Source: Psychrobacter namhaensis
Lineage (GTDB): Bacteria > Pseudomonadota > Gammaproteobacteria > Pseudomonadales > Moraxellaceae
NCBI RefSeq assembly: GCF_016107545.1
Contig: NZ_JABASS010000002.1
Location: forward strand, 124,001 to 188,000
Reading direction: 5' to 3'
DNA length: 64,000 bases
Position 1 is the stretch's first letter; each line of letters begins with the position of its first letter. Positions 15,912 to 24,224 of the stretch are shown one piece after another. The position numbers and the translations under genes were made by a program. The notes beneath the pieces are model-generated. The model ran no database searches, was not told the origin of the DNA, and was given only the letters and a program-made list of their open reading frames with translations.

Positions 15912-17492
15912 ATGATAGATCAAAACTTATTAGATGCAGTCAAAAGCTATAGCGAAAATATGACCCGTCCGATTACCTTTGTATTGGGTAGCGGCGAACA
16001 TAGTAAGCGTGCTGAGTTGATTGATTTTTTGACTAAAATTGCAGGCACTACTGATAAGATTAATTTTGACGTAGAAGCAACTGATGAGAGCTTACCGAGT
16101 GCGATCAGCTTTAAAGTGGTCAGTCACCTTGATGGCGCATTGAGTGATACGGGTATTGTTTTTAGTGGTATCCCAGGTGGGCATGAATTTACGTCATTGA
16201 TTTTGGCAATTTTGCAAGCGGGTGGCCACACCTTAAAGTTGGATGAAGGTATTCAGAAGCTTATCAAGCGTTTTAATAAGCCGCTCCAGTTCCAGACTTA
16301 TGTGTCACTGTCTTGCCATAGCTGCCCTGAAGTGGTACAGGCTCTGAACCAATTTGCGCTCCTCAATAATGACATCAGTAACGAGATGATCGATGGCGCG
16401 TTGTTCCAAGAGCAAGTTGATGCCAACAATATCCAAGGCGTACCCGCTGTGTTTTTAAATGGTAAACCTTTTGCTAATGGCAAAATTGACACGGCTAAGT
16501 TAATTGAAAAGCTACAAGAGCAATATCCTGACTTGTTAGCTGATGCTAACGAAGAGGATGCTGAACAGCTAGAGCAGCAAGACGTGACTATCATTGGCGC
16601 AGGTCCTGCAGGGGTGGCTGCCGCTATTTATACGGCGCGTAAAGGCTTAAAAGTGACCATGGTTGCTGACCGTATCGGTGGACAGGTTAAAGACACACAG
16701 GACATTGAGAATCTAATCTCTGTCCCTTTGATCACGGGTAGCGAGTTATCTGCAAATTTTGAAAAACATTTGCAAGAGTACAACATCACTCTCAAAGAGC
16801 ACGTTAGGGTCAAAGAGATTGATGAGACCGAAGATGAAAACTATAGTATCCACCTAAATACGGGTGAGACATTTAAGACTCGCAGTATTATTCTAGCGAC
16901 TGGTGCTCAATGGCGTAAGCTGGGTGTACCAGGCGAAGAAGAAAACATTGGTCAAGGCGTGGCGTTTTGTGCTCACTGTGATGGCCCGTTTTTTAAAGGT
17001 AAAGAAGTGGCGGTCGTTGGTGGCGGTAATTCGGGTATCGAAGCTGCGTTAGATCTGGCGGGTATCGTCAAGCATGTCACCGTGTTCGAGTTTGCCGATG
17101 AGCTAAAGGCTGACCAAGTATTGATCAATAAAGCCAAAGAAAAGGCCAATATTGATATTATTGTTAGTGCCGCTACTAAAGAAATCAAAGCGGCCGACGG
17201 TAAAGTCAGCTCAATCGTCTATGAAGACCGTAACACTAGTGAGACCAAAGAGCTTGATCTGGCAGGGGTGTTTGTACAGATCGGTCTAGTGCCTAATACA
17301 GATTTCATTAAAGGGTTTGTCGATTTAAACCGCTTTGGTGAGATTGAGATTGATGAGCGCTGTCATACAGATCGCAAGGGTATCTTTGCTTGTGGTGATG
17401 TGACTACCGTACCATTTAAACAGATTAACATTGCGATGGGCGAGGGTAGTAAAGCGGCATTGTCTGCATTTGAGTACTTGGTTATGCAGTAG
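15912..17492 (+). CDS. ahpF: Alkyl hydroperoxide reductase subunit F
   Basis: Flavoprotein NAD(P)H:peroxiredoxin reductase of 526 aa that passes electrons to AhpC. The N-terminal tandem thioredoxin-fold domain carries CHSC at residues 135-138. The FAD-binding GxGxxG is [11 protein letters not shown] near residue 230, the thioredoxin-reductase-like active site is CAHC at 353-356, and an NAD(P)-binding [10 protein letters not shown] follows. The C-terminal FAD motif [15 protein letters not shown] is intact. All catalytic elements are present and length is standard. It is not adjacent to ahpC; an SDR and a DUF465 gene intervene, so it has its own promoter. Confidence 0.96.
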   Translation: MIDQNLLDAVKSYSENMTRPITFVLGSGEHSKRAELIDFLTKIAGTTDKINFDVEATDESLPSAISFKVVSHLDGALSDTGIVFSGIPGGHEFTSLILAILQAGGHTLKLDEGIQKLIKRFNKPLQFQTYVSLSCHSCPEVVQALNQFALLNNDISNEMIDGALFQEQVDANNIQGVPAVFLNGKPFANGKIDTAKLIEKLQEQYPDLLADANEEDAEQLEQQDVTIIGAGPAGVAAAIYTARKGLKVTMVADRIGGQVKDTQDIENLISVPLITGSELSANFEKHLQEYNITLKEHVRVKEIDETEDENYSIHLNTGETFKTRSIILATGAQWRKLGVPGEEENIGQGVAFCAHCDGPFFKGKEVAVVGGGNSGIEAALDLAGIVKHVTVFEFADELKADQVLINKAKEKANIDIIVSAATKEIKAADGKVSSIVYEDRNTSETKELDLAGVFVQIGLVPNTDFIKGFVDLNRFGEIEIDERCHTDRKGIFACGDVTTVPFKQINIAMGEGSKAALSAFEYLVMQ

Positions 17493-17521
17493 TTTTCCAC
17501 TGATACTTTACTAAAAATTTG

Positions 17522-17556
17522 AACCCCTGAAGTCATAGTAGACTTCAGGGGTTTTG
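17522..17556 (+). terminator. Intrinsic terminator of ahpF
   Basis: AACCCCTGAAGTC pairs perfectly with GACTTCAGGGGTT around a six-base loop, followed by TTTT. Confidence 0.85.
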
Positions 17557-17578
17557 TTTATTGAGTAACAATGAAGCA

Positions 17579-17863
17579 CTAATCAGCTAGTATGCCAGCC
17601 ACCGACAGGATGTCTCCTGCTTCATCTTCTTTAATAATACGGGTTTCTTCTAGGGCGGCTTTTTGCCAAGCTTGTACATGTGGATGGTTTAGTAGCGTTT
17701 GGCAGTATTGCTTGGTGATTGGCTGTAGAGTAAGGTTGGAGGCTCTAGCGTAGGTGTTTAAACGCAGAACCACGGGAGCAAAAAAGACATCTGCAGCCGT
17801 GAACTCACCGAATAGAAAACTGTCTTCTGCCCGTCCTTTTAAGCAGTGGTAAGTTTGTGTGGC
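17579..17863 (-). pseudogene. Glutathione S-transferase remnant (C-terminal domain only)
   Basis: Reading from 17863 down gives 94 codons that match only the second half of a GST helical domain: FLFGEFTAADVFFAPVVLR, then HVQAWQKAALEETRI near the end. The N-terminal thioredoxin-like domain and any start codon are absent. The frame begins directly after three consecutive in-frame stops (TGA TAG TGA), the first of which terminates the upstream DUF442 gene in the same frame. This looks like a deletion that removed the front of a GST gene and joined its tail to the DUF442 stop. Internal re-initiation is possible but unlikely to give a stable protein. Confidence 0.75.
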
Positions 17864-17869
17864 TCACTA

Positions 17870-18202
17870 TCAATCGTCTAACAAATCCATTTGCTTGGCG
17901 GCTTCATAGATACCGTTTGAGCGGTTACCCGTACGGCAAAATATCAACATGGGTTGTTCCGCTTGATTAAAGAAATCTGCAAACGCTTCGACGTGGTTTT
18001 GATTGAGCTCATTACCAGCAAAAGATATCTCCTTATAAGCAAGACCGGCGTCTTTAGCAGCGGCTTCAATTTCTGCGCTGGTTGGTTGATTTGGTTCTTC
18101 ACCATCTGGACGGTTATTAATGATGGTTTTAAAGCCATTTTCGGCAATCATCGGTACTTGGTCAGGGGTGATTTGTCCAGTAAAGCTCACTTGATGGCTC
18201 AT
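17870..18202 (-). CDS. DUF442 / TIGR01244-family sulfurtransferase-like protein
   Basis: A 110-aa protein of the TIGR01244 (DUF442) family, with a dual-specificity-phosphatase-like fold used as a rhodanese-type sulfurtransferase. The active-site loop is FCRTGNRS, a C-x4-R loop fitting persulfide chemistry rather than the C-x5-R of phosphatases. N-terminal family segments (FTGQITPDQV, TIINNRPDGEE) are present. In Blh proteins this domain is fused to a persulfide dioxygenase; here both are separate genes about 3 kb apart. Its stop codon abuts the GST remnant. Confidence 0.85.
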   Translation of the reverse strand: MSHQVSFTGQITPDQVPMIAENGFKTIINNRPDGEEPNQPTSAEIEAAAKDAGLAYKEISFAGNELNQNHVEAFADFFNQAEQPMLIFCRTGNRSNGIYEAAKQMDLLDD

Positions 18203-18335
18203 AAGAGCTCCTTTTTATTGTCTATGTAAAAAAATGATCAGTTTGGGTGGAAAGTACAGAATCTAAGCCTAAGCTGTATGGGCAGTTTTCTAAAGATGAG
18301 GTGTGTAAGCGTCATGACCGTTTTTATAGCCGTCT

Positions 18336-18662
18336 CTACAGCAACCCTTGCATCAATGCACTTTGGTAAAGCAGTTTAGCACGGGCACCTGTCCCGCAAA
18401 ACATGAGTATGGGTTTGGGCATGGCACGATAAAAGTCAGCAAATTGCTCGACAGTCGCTCGGCTCAACCGCTCCTCGTCAAATGGTAAATGATGATAGGA
18501 CAAGTTGGCTTTTGCAGTCGCATGGGCAAAATCGACGCTATTAGGCTGCGTCTCTGTTTCAGCGTCAGGACGAATATTGAGCACAGAACGATAACCAAGC
18601 TCAGCAATTTTTACGCATTGGCTCGGATAAATTTGCTTATAAATGGTTAAATTATCGGTCAT
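18336..18662 (-). CDS. Second DUF442 / TIGR01244-family protein
   Basis: A 108-aa paralogue of the neighbouring DUF442 protein. It keeps the family core (SVLNIRPDAET, then HHLPFDEERLS) and an active-site loop FCGTGARAK in which the residue after Cys is Gly instead of Arg. The catalytic Cys and the Arg of C-x4-R are retained, so activity is possible with altered specificity. The pair probably arose by local duplication followed by divergence. Both lie between ahpF and a sulfur-compound locus, supporting a role in sulfane-sulfur handling. Confidence 0.8.
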   Translation of the reverse strand: MTDNLTIYKQIYPSQCVKIAELGYRSVLNIRPDAETETQPNSVDFAHATAKANLSYHHLPFDEERLSRATVEQFADFYRAMPKPILMFCGTGARAKLLYQSALMQGLL

Positions 18663-18848
18663 AAGTCAGTTCGGCCATATATGTTAAAAGGCAGTAGATT
18701 TTAGCGCATTAGGGTTAAGAGCCATGTTTGGCAGTGATGATCTATAAAGACCAGAATAATTTAGCATAACACAGCTTTTAGTATATCTACATTTTGTCAC
18801 AGCCGAGATGACGATTATTGATTCAATAACGTGCGGTGTCTAGTGCTA

Positions 18849-20558
18849 TTAGACATCTTTTAATGCGTTTACCGCATCCATGGTACTGAGATAAACGTGT
18901 CCTGACAGATGGGTGATAATCGGCGTATGCTCAATGATATCCATCACAGGTCCTTTAATAAAGCTAAAATTTAGGTGCTTGTGCTGGCCCAAAAGCTCTT
19001 GGTTGAGGCTAATAAGCATCTCTTGTCCCGTCAAATCAATGTGATTGACCGCTGACATAATAAGAATAATCTCACGAGCTTCTGGATACTGCTGGGTGGC
19101 TTGGACGACACGGCGATGGACGGATTCGCTATTACCAAAAAATATGCTTTCATCAATACGCAGCATCAACAGATTACGAAACGTCACCACGTCATGACGA
19201 TTGATATTACGAAAGTGCCCCGTACCTGCCAATTGACCCACAATAGCAACGTGCGGCTTGCTTGATTGCCAAATCAAGCTAGCAAACGACACCATCAGAC
19301 CAATGACCAAACCCGTATTTAATCCAAATATCAGCACACCCACAAAAGCGGCCATAAAGCTGGCAGCGTCTAAGCGGTCTCGCTGCCACGCGGATTTGAA
19401 GGTCGTCATATCAATGAGACCGATGATAGACGCCATGATGGTTGCGCCTAGTAAGGCATAGGGGAGAGGGGCTAGTAAGTTACCAAAAGCAATTAACGCG
19501 GCAATCATGACCAGCACTGTTGTCAAACTAGCGACCGGCGTTTTGGCACCTGAATCGACATTGATCGCGGTGCGCGAAAAGCCACCAGCGACCGTAAAGC
19601 TTTGAAAAAAACCACCTGCCATATTGGCAAGCCCCAAGCCCGTCAGCTCACGGTTGGCATCAAAGGATTCCCCGCGCAGGCGTGCATAATTGCTCGCAAC
19701 TGAGCTACTGGAGACAAAAATAATCAGCGCCATTAGCCCAGCGCTAGGTAACAAATCTAGCACTTCATCAAAGTTTGGCACATAGGGGATAGTAAAAGTT
19801 GGTAGCCCTTGCGGAATACGACCAATCGTAGCCACGCCACTCGTTGTCCAATGCAAACTGACACTCAGGACGATGGCAATACCAAGTAGAATAAGCGGGA
19901 ATAAGCGCTCTGCCCATTTGGCATAGGCGGATGACAACCAAGACTGCCATACCCATTTACTGCCGTAGCGATTGGCAACCAACAGGACAAAGGCTATCAC
20001 CCCAATAAGCAGCGTCAGCGGCTGTAGCTGGTGGGCATACCTTTGCATGCTGGACAGATAACCAATCAAACCGTTTCCTGCAATGGGAATACCCGTCAAA
20101 TACTTAAGCTGACTGATAAAGATCAGTACGGCCGCCCCACTGATAAAGCCCGCCGATACGCCGCGACTGATAAACTGCATAATCCAGCCAAGCTTGAGCC
20201 GACCCGCCAACCATAGTAGGACGCCGACCATCAACGACAACAAACTTGCCATCAATACGTACTGCTGAGCGCCCTGCGATGCATAAGGGTGCAGGCTGCT
20301 TGCCGTCATAATTGCCGTGATAGCAACAGGCCCCACCGCTTGGACATTGCTTGAGCCTATCCAAGCATAAACCATGACGGGCACGATCGCGGCATACAGT
20401 CCGTAGACGGGTGGTAACCCTGCTAGCACCGCATAACCTAAGCTTTGTGGAATGACCAGCACACCGACGACCAGCCCAGCAATGACGTCAGTCGGCAAGG
20501 CAGACAGTTGATACTGACGTAACCAAGTAGGAAACAGTCGCGCGGCGATAGAAAGCAT
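18849..20558 (-). CDS. SulP-family anion transporter with STAS domain
   Basis: A 569-aa inner-membrane SulP/SLC26 permease. The N-terminal signature is clear (AGLVVGVLVIPQSLGYAVLAGLPPVYG appears near residues 28-54, broken here as AGLVVGVLVIPQ plus LAGLPPVYGLYA). About 10-14 hydrophobic helices follow, then a cytoplasmic STAS domain from roughly residue 450 (MSAVNHIDLTGQEML). Substrates in the family include sulfate, bicarbonate and dicarboxylates. Its place beside a BigR-type regulator and a persulfide dioxygenase suggests sulfate or sulfite movement linked to sulfide oxidation, but that is inference from position. Confidence 0.88.
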   Translation of the reverse strand: MLSIAARLFPTWLRQYQLSALPTDVIAGLVVGVLVIPQSLGYAVLAGLPPVYGLYAAIVPVMVYAWIGSSNVQAVGPVAITAIMTASSLHPYASQGAQQYVLMASLLSLMVGVLLWLAGRLKLGWIMQFISRGVSAGFISGAAVLIFISQLKYLTGIPIAGNGLIGYLSSMQRYAHQLQPLTLLIGVIAFVLLVANRYGSKWVWQSWLSSAYAKWAERLFPLILLGIAIVLSVSLHWTTSGVATIGRIPQGLPTFTIPYVPNFDEVLDLLPSAGLMALIIFVSSSSVASNYARLRGESFDANRELTGLGLANMAGGFFQSFTVAGGFSRTAINVDSGAKTPVASLTTVLVMIAALIAFGNLLAPLPYALLGATIMASIIGLIDMTTFKSAWQRDRLDAASFMAAFVGVLIFGLNTGLVIGLMVSFASLIWQSSKPHVAIVGQLAGTGHFRNINRHDVVTFRNLLMLRIDESIFFGNSESVHRRVVQATQQYPEAREIILIMSAVNHIDLTGQEMLISLNQELLGQHKHLNFSFIKGPVMDIIEHTPIITHLSGHVYLSTMDAVNALKDV

Positions 20559-20615
20559 AGCAATACGTCATCACAATAAAGAAAATTAATTAAACATCAG
20601 AGTTAAGCCAGTAAG

Positions 20616-20987
20616 CTAACGGTCGGTTTTTGCACAAAATCGTTGATAGAGCAGCTCCAATACCGCTAACGCGTCGTCGCTTGCAATACTGTAGTAAATT
20701 TGCTTGCCTTCTCGGCGGGTTGAGACCAACTCATCCTTACGTAGGATACCCAGCTGCTGCGATAAGCTTGGCTGTCCAACACCGACGAGATCTTCAAGCT
20801 CGCTGACGCAGTACTCACCTTGAGTTAGCTGACACAACAGCAATAAGCGATCAGGGTGGGACAGCGACTTTAATAATTGGCTGGCTTGCATCGAGGCCTG
20901 TTGCATTTGTTCAGCCAAGTCTTTGGGTGTGACCTCTACGACGCGTGACGACATAGTATCATTAGGGTTGGTCGTAGATGTGCTCAA
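20616..20987 (-). CDS. bigR: ArsR-family persulfide-responsive repressor (BigR/SqrR-like)
   Basis: A 123-aa winged-helix ArsR regulator. Cys52 (LLLLCQL) and Cys118 (YQRFC) are 66 residues apart, the same spacing as the sulfide-sensing pair of BigR/SqrR; Cys60 is extra. The recognition helix is GQPSLSQQLGILR and the wing holds TRREGKQIYYS. It is divergent from the persulfide dioxygenase gene, the standard BigR target. The listed start is TTG at 20987, which has no nearby ribosome site; AAGGAG (21009-21014) is instead placed six bases from an in-frame CTG at 21002-21000. The start is therefore uncertain, the identity good. Confidence 0.85.
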   Translation of the reverse strand: MSTSTTNPNDTMSSRVVEVTPKDLAEQMQQASMQASQLLKSLSHPDRLLLLCQLTQGEYCVSELEDLVGVGQPSLSQQLGILRKDELVSTRREGKQIYYSIASDDALAVLELLYQRFCAKTDR

Positions 20988-21008
20988 TGCTGAAGTAGTC
21001 AGAGCGAG

Positions 21009-21014
21009 CTCCTT
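21009..21014 (-). promoter_or_regulatory. Ribosome site pointing to a CTG start for the ArsR gene
   Basis: On the minus strand AAGGAG is followed after six bases by CTG (21002-21000), in frame with the repressor and five codons before the annotated TTG. The TTG and the later ATG (20954) have no recognisable site at normal spacing. Confidence 0.45.
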
Positions 21015-21102
21015 ATATGAGACATAATTAAAAAGAGTAGAGATTATAAAAAATACAGTTAATTATCAATGATCTCGCCAGTGATATCAAGTTATAGTTA
21101 TT

Positions 21103-21158
21103 TACATTATATAAATTGATAAAATGTATAGTAGTTGCTATATTGATGTGTATCAATA
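21103..21158. promoter_or_regulatory. Candidate BigR operator region between divergent genes
   Basis: Two AT-rich inverted repeats lie in the gap between the repressor and dioxygenase genes. One is imperfect, TACATT...AATGTA (21103-21128); the other is a perfect 7-bp repeat, TATTGAT-GTGT-ATCAATA (21141-21158). BigR-type repressors bind AT-rich palindromes overlapping the promoters of such divergent pairs. Which one, if either, is the operator cannot be decided here. Confidence 0.45.
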
Positions 21159-21253
21159 ATAAGCAGGTATAGGCAAGTATGATAAGTGAGCCCATATTAT
21201 ACTGAAGAATCTGTTGAAAAATAAAACATTCTGATAAAAGCAACGAGGTAGCC

Positions 21254-22126
21254 ATGCAAGTTCATTCATTCTTACATAGCGACACAGAAACCTATACGCA
21301 CGTACTGGCGGACGTTCAGCAGCAAGTATGTGCCATCATTGATCCAGTGTTGGACTTTGATGCCAAATCGGGCAGCACTGGCAGCAGCAGCGTTGATGAA
21401 GTCATTGAGTTTGTAAATGAGCACGGTTGGAAGCTGCTCTATATTATCGAGACTCACGCGCATGCAGACCATTTGTCAGCTGCGATCCATGTAAAAGAAA
21501 ATCTTGGTGGGAAGTTAGTCATAGGCCAACATATCACCGAAGTACAAAAAATATTTAAGCAAATTTTTAACTTTGATATCAGCTTTCGTACCGATGCCAG
21601 TCAGTTTGATATTTTGACAGATGACGGTGAGACATTAGCGCTTGGTAGTATTACTATTACTGCGATGTACGTGCCGGGTCATACGCGTGCTGATATGGCT
21701 TATGTGGCTGCTGATGAAGAAAAAACAGTGGTGTTCGTGGGCGACACTTTGTTTGCTCCTGATGTGGGGACGGCGCGCTGCGACTTTCCAGGAGGGGACG
21801 CCAAAACGCTGTACCAGTCTATCCAAAAGCTGTTGGCACTCCCAGAAGATACCGTGATGTACCTGTGTCATGACTATCCCAGTAAGGGCCGTAAACACTG
21901 CCCAACGACTACTGTCGCTGCGCAAAAACTGGGTAATATCCACGTTAAAGATGGGATTAATGAAGCTGAGTTTGTGCAGATGCGCGAGCGCCGCGATGCG
22001 ACTTTGGAGATGCCGCGCCTGATCATTCCAGCAGTGCAAGTTAATATTGATGCCGGTCACTTTCCAAAGCCAGAAGACAATGGTACTCGATATTTGAAAA
22101 TACCGATCAATATGCTCGGTGAATAA
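21254..22126 (+). CDS. Persulfide dioxygenase (ETHE1/Blh-type MBL-fold protein)
   Basis: A 290-aa metallo-beta-lactamase-fold non-haem iron dioxygenase that oxidises glutathione persulfide to sulfite. The metal site is visible in ETHAHADHLSA, PGHTRADMAY, FVGDTLFAPDVG and LCHDYPSKGR. The sequence resembles the C-terminal dioxygenase half of Blh proteins, but has no DUF442 or rhodanese domain attached. GAGG precedes the ATG. It is divergent from the BigR-like repressor and starts a run with DUF2892 and methyltransferase genes. Confidence 0.9.
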   Translation: MQVHSFLHSDTETYTHVLADVQQQVCAIIDPVLDFDAKSGSTGSSSVDEVIEFVNEHGWKLLYIIETHAHADHLSAAIHVKENLGGKLVIGQHITEVQKIFKQIFNFDISFRTDASQFDILTDDGETLALGSITITAMYVPGHTRADMAYVAADEEKTVVFVGDTLFAPDVGTARCDFPGGDAKTLYQSIQKLLALPEDTVMYLCHDYPSKGRKHCPTTTVAAQKLGNIHVKDGINEAEFVQMRERRDATLEMPRLIIPAVQVNIDAGHFPKPEDNGTRYLKIPINMLGE

Positions 22127-22186
22127 ACCCGACAGTATAATGAGAGACAGTTGTTACCTAATACTTGAACTATAAAGGACACAACC

Positions 22187-22369
22187 ATGAAAATGAATGT
22201 CGGAAGTACTGAACGGTTACTACGTATTATTGCTGGTGTCGTCATTATCGGCTTGGGTTTGTATTTCCAAAGCTGGTGGGGTGTAATTGGCTTAGTTCCT
22301 TTACTCACAGGACTGTTCCGCTTTTGTCCGCTGTACAGTATGCTTGGGATAAATACTTGCAAGCGCTAA
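22187..22369 (+). CDS. DUF2892 (YgaP-type) small membrane protein
   Basis: A 60-aa protein consisting of the DUF2892 two-helix membrane domain found at the C-terminus of the YgaP rhodanese and in sulfide-detoxification operons. The family start NVGSTERLLRIIAG is followed by two hydrophobic helices and CPLYSMLGINTC, which carries two cysteines near the end. AAAGGA precedes the ATG. It lies 60 bases after the persulfide dioxygenase, so co-transcription is likely. A role in moving or sensing reduced sulfur is inferred from context. Confidence 0.88.
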   Translation: MKMNVGSTERLLRIIAGVVIIGLGLYFQSWWGVIGLVPLLTGLFRFCPLYSMLGINTCKR

Positions 22370-22393
22370 GTGTGACAATAAAGGGGGAAGGCA

Positions 22394-23014
22394 GTGAATC
22401 CGTACGAGCGTTATGTGTTGCCAAAGCTGATAGATGTCGTCTGTAGTACGGGCAATGTGACGAAAGCGCGGTCTAAAATTGTCCCTCAGGCGCTAGGCGA
22501 GGTATTAGAAGTTGGGATTGGCAGTGGTCTGAATTTGCAATTTTATGATTCCAAAAAAGTCACTTCTATTATCGGTATCGACCCAGCTTCTCAGATGCAG
22601 ACGCTGGCACGTAAACGAACAGCTGACATTAACATTCCAATTGAAGTGATAGCGGTGGATGTCCAAGGCATTCATGCTGATACCGATCGATTTGATACTA
22701 TTGTGATGACCTTCACCTTATGTAGTATCGATGATCCAGTAGCCGCAATTAGAGAAATGGCACGCGTACTAAAACCTGACGGTCGCTTACTATTTTGTGA
22801 GCATGGCTTAGCGCCAGACCTTTCTATTAAGCGCTGGCAGTATCGTTTAACACCTTTTTGGAAACCGATGGCAGGCGGTTGTCATCTAGATCGTGATATT
22901 CCAGCGATAATTAGAGCAGGTGGTTTTGTCATCGACGAGTTGAGTGAGGAGTACTTGCCCGGTCCACGACCGATGAGCTACGTATATAGTGGCGTGGCAC
23001 ACCAAGTGTCATAG
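22394..23014 (+). CDS. Class I SAM-dependent methyltransferase
   Basis: A 206-aa Rossmann-fold methyltransferase. Motif I is EVGIGSGLNLQFY, an acidic residue in IIGIDPAS follows, and the motif-IV region is TFTLCSIDDP. It has the UbiE/methyltransferase-11 type of layout, with LFCEHGLAPD further on. GTG is used as start, with GGAAGG four bases upstream. It lies 24 bases after the DUF2892 gene and is likely in the same operon. Similar proteins accompany sulfide-responsive operons, so methylation of a thiol is conceivable but unproven. Confidence 0.82.
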   Translation: MNPYERYVLPKLIDVVCSTGNVTKARSKIVPQALGEVLEVGIGSGLNLQFYDSKKVTSIIGIDPASQMQTLARKRTADINIPIEVIAVDVQGIHADTDRFDTIVMTFTLCSIDDPVAAIREMARVLKPDGRLLFCEHGLAPDLSIKRWQYRLTPFWKPMAGGCHLDRDIPAIIRAGGFVIDELSEEYLPGPRPMSYVYSGVAHQVS

Positions 23015-23146
23015 ATAATGAGTATGAACAATTATGTTAAAATTGCTTGGGCAACAAACCTGTGTAGACAGCTTTCATTTGCAAATACCAATAGTGAATT
23101 TTTAAAAAAGCCAAACGATTAGAACAATTAAAATAGGAATCAAATT

Positions 23147-23584
23147 ATGAGCGAGCAAAGTTTTCATCTAGTATGCCCACATTGCCAAGCGACCAACCGC
23201 GTTCCCGCCGCAAAAATAAATGCGGCACCAAATTGTGGTAAATGTAGCCAGCCGTTATTAACTGGCAGCCCTCACGAGTTGAACGCACAAACGCTCAATA
23301 AAGTCATTCAAAAAAATGACGTGCTGACCGTCGTTGATTTTTGGGCGAGTTGGTGTCAACCGTGTCTTATGATGGCACCGCAGTTCAAAGCGGCTGCCAG
23401 TCAGTTACCGCAAGTGGTTTTTGCGAAGATACAAACAGATAAGTATGAGCAAGCGGCAGCCCCTTATAATATTCGCAGCTTACCCACCATGGTGGCGTTT
23501 AGAAACGGTAAAGAAATCGCCCGGCAGTCAGGCGCCCTACCTAGTGACCAAATTGTTCAGTGGGTACAAAGCCTGCAATCATAA
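23147..23584 (+). CDS. trxC: Thioredoxin 2-like protein with CQPC active site
   Basis: A 145-aa thioredoxin-2 family protein. The N-terminal zinc ribbon is complete (Cys10, Cys13, Cys30, Cys33) and is followed by a thioredoxin domain (residues 45-145). The active site reads WASWCQPC with Cys70 and Cys73; the glycine of the usual CGPC is replaced by glutamine. The cis-proline segment SLPTMVAF is intact. TrxC reduces disulfides under oxidative stress, and in E. coli is OxyR-induced. It follows the sulfur cluster but has a 130-base gap and its own terminator. The dipeptide change should alter redox potential. Confidence 0.9.
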   Translation: MSEQSFHLVCPHCQATNRVPAAKINAAPNCGKCSQPLLTGSPHELNAQTLNKVIQKNDVLTVVDFWASWCQPCLMMAPQFKAAASQLPQVVFAKIQTDKYEQAAAPYNIRSLPTMVAFRNGKEIARQSGALPSDQIVQWVQSLQS

Positions 23585-23606
23585 CCGTTAGACTGTAATC
23601 ATGAAT

Positions 23607-23645
23607 AAAAAAAGCCAACATGCTTAGCGCATATTGGCTTTTTTT
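23607..23645 (+). terminator. Intrinsic terminator of the thioredoxin gene
   Basis: AAAAAAAGCCAA pairs with TTGGCTTTTTTT, with a partly paired central region and a T-tract. It may also serve the convergent lipoprotein gene. Confidence 0.8.
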
Positions 23646-23687
23646 CGTTAACACTACTTTGAAACTGTCGATATGGCTTATTGAGTA

Positions 23688-24089
23688 CTACTCGCCATAA
23701 ATTTTGACACCGTTTGCAAAGCTACAGCGCTGAATACGGGCAGACTGAACTATTGCATCACGCTCGCCATACAGGCGCGATAATTTTGCATCGCGAGCTT
23801 TGGTATCGCTGCTCTTACCCACACCAAAACTGATGTTAGGTGAGATCCCCCAGCGTCCTGCAGACACCCCAACCCCGACCCCTGAGGCGGATAAGGTCGA
23901 TTGCTCATTGCGCGCCGCTGCCACATAACGATTGACACGGGCGTACTCTTGGCTGAGTGCTTGGCAATCATAGTTTTGATAAGTACTGGGCGGCACATAC
24001 TGCGGTGTGACAGTGCCAGTAGAGGCACAGCCTGAGAGACCGAAAATGCCCGCTGTTACCAGTAGTGACGCTGTAGTAAGAGTTTTCAT
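23688..24089 (-). CDS. Small lipoprotein of unknown function
   Basis: A 133-aa protein with a lipoprotein signal peptide ending at LSGC (Cys21). The mature part is polar and helical with two cysteines (in YDCQALSQEY and IQRCSFANG) that could form a disulfide, and a glycine-rich middle (GVGVGVSAGRWG). GGAG precedes the ATG. I recognise it only as a type of hypothetical lipoprotein seen in Moraxellaceae. The location is likely periplasmic and membrane-anchored. Confidence 0.75.
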   Translation of the reverse strand: MKTLTTASLLVTAGIFGLSGCASTGTVTPQYVPPSTYQNYDCQALSQEYARVNRYVAAARNEQSTLSASGVGVGVSAGRWGISPNISFGVGKSSDTKARDAKLSRLYGERDAIVQSARIQRCSFANGVKIYGE

Positions 24090-24224
24090 AGTGGCTCCAT
24101 TAGGCTAAGTTACTGTATGGTAAGTATTTAAGATAGCAAAAATCACGGGATTAAGATATTGATTATTCAAGATTTTTAACCCTAACACGTTGATGATTTT
24201 TGTCGTTCTAATACGACATACTTA

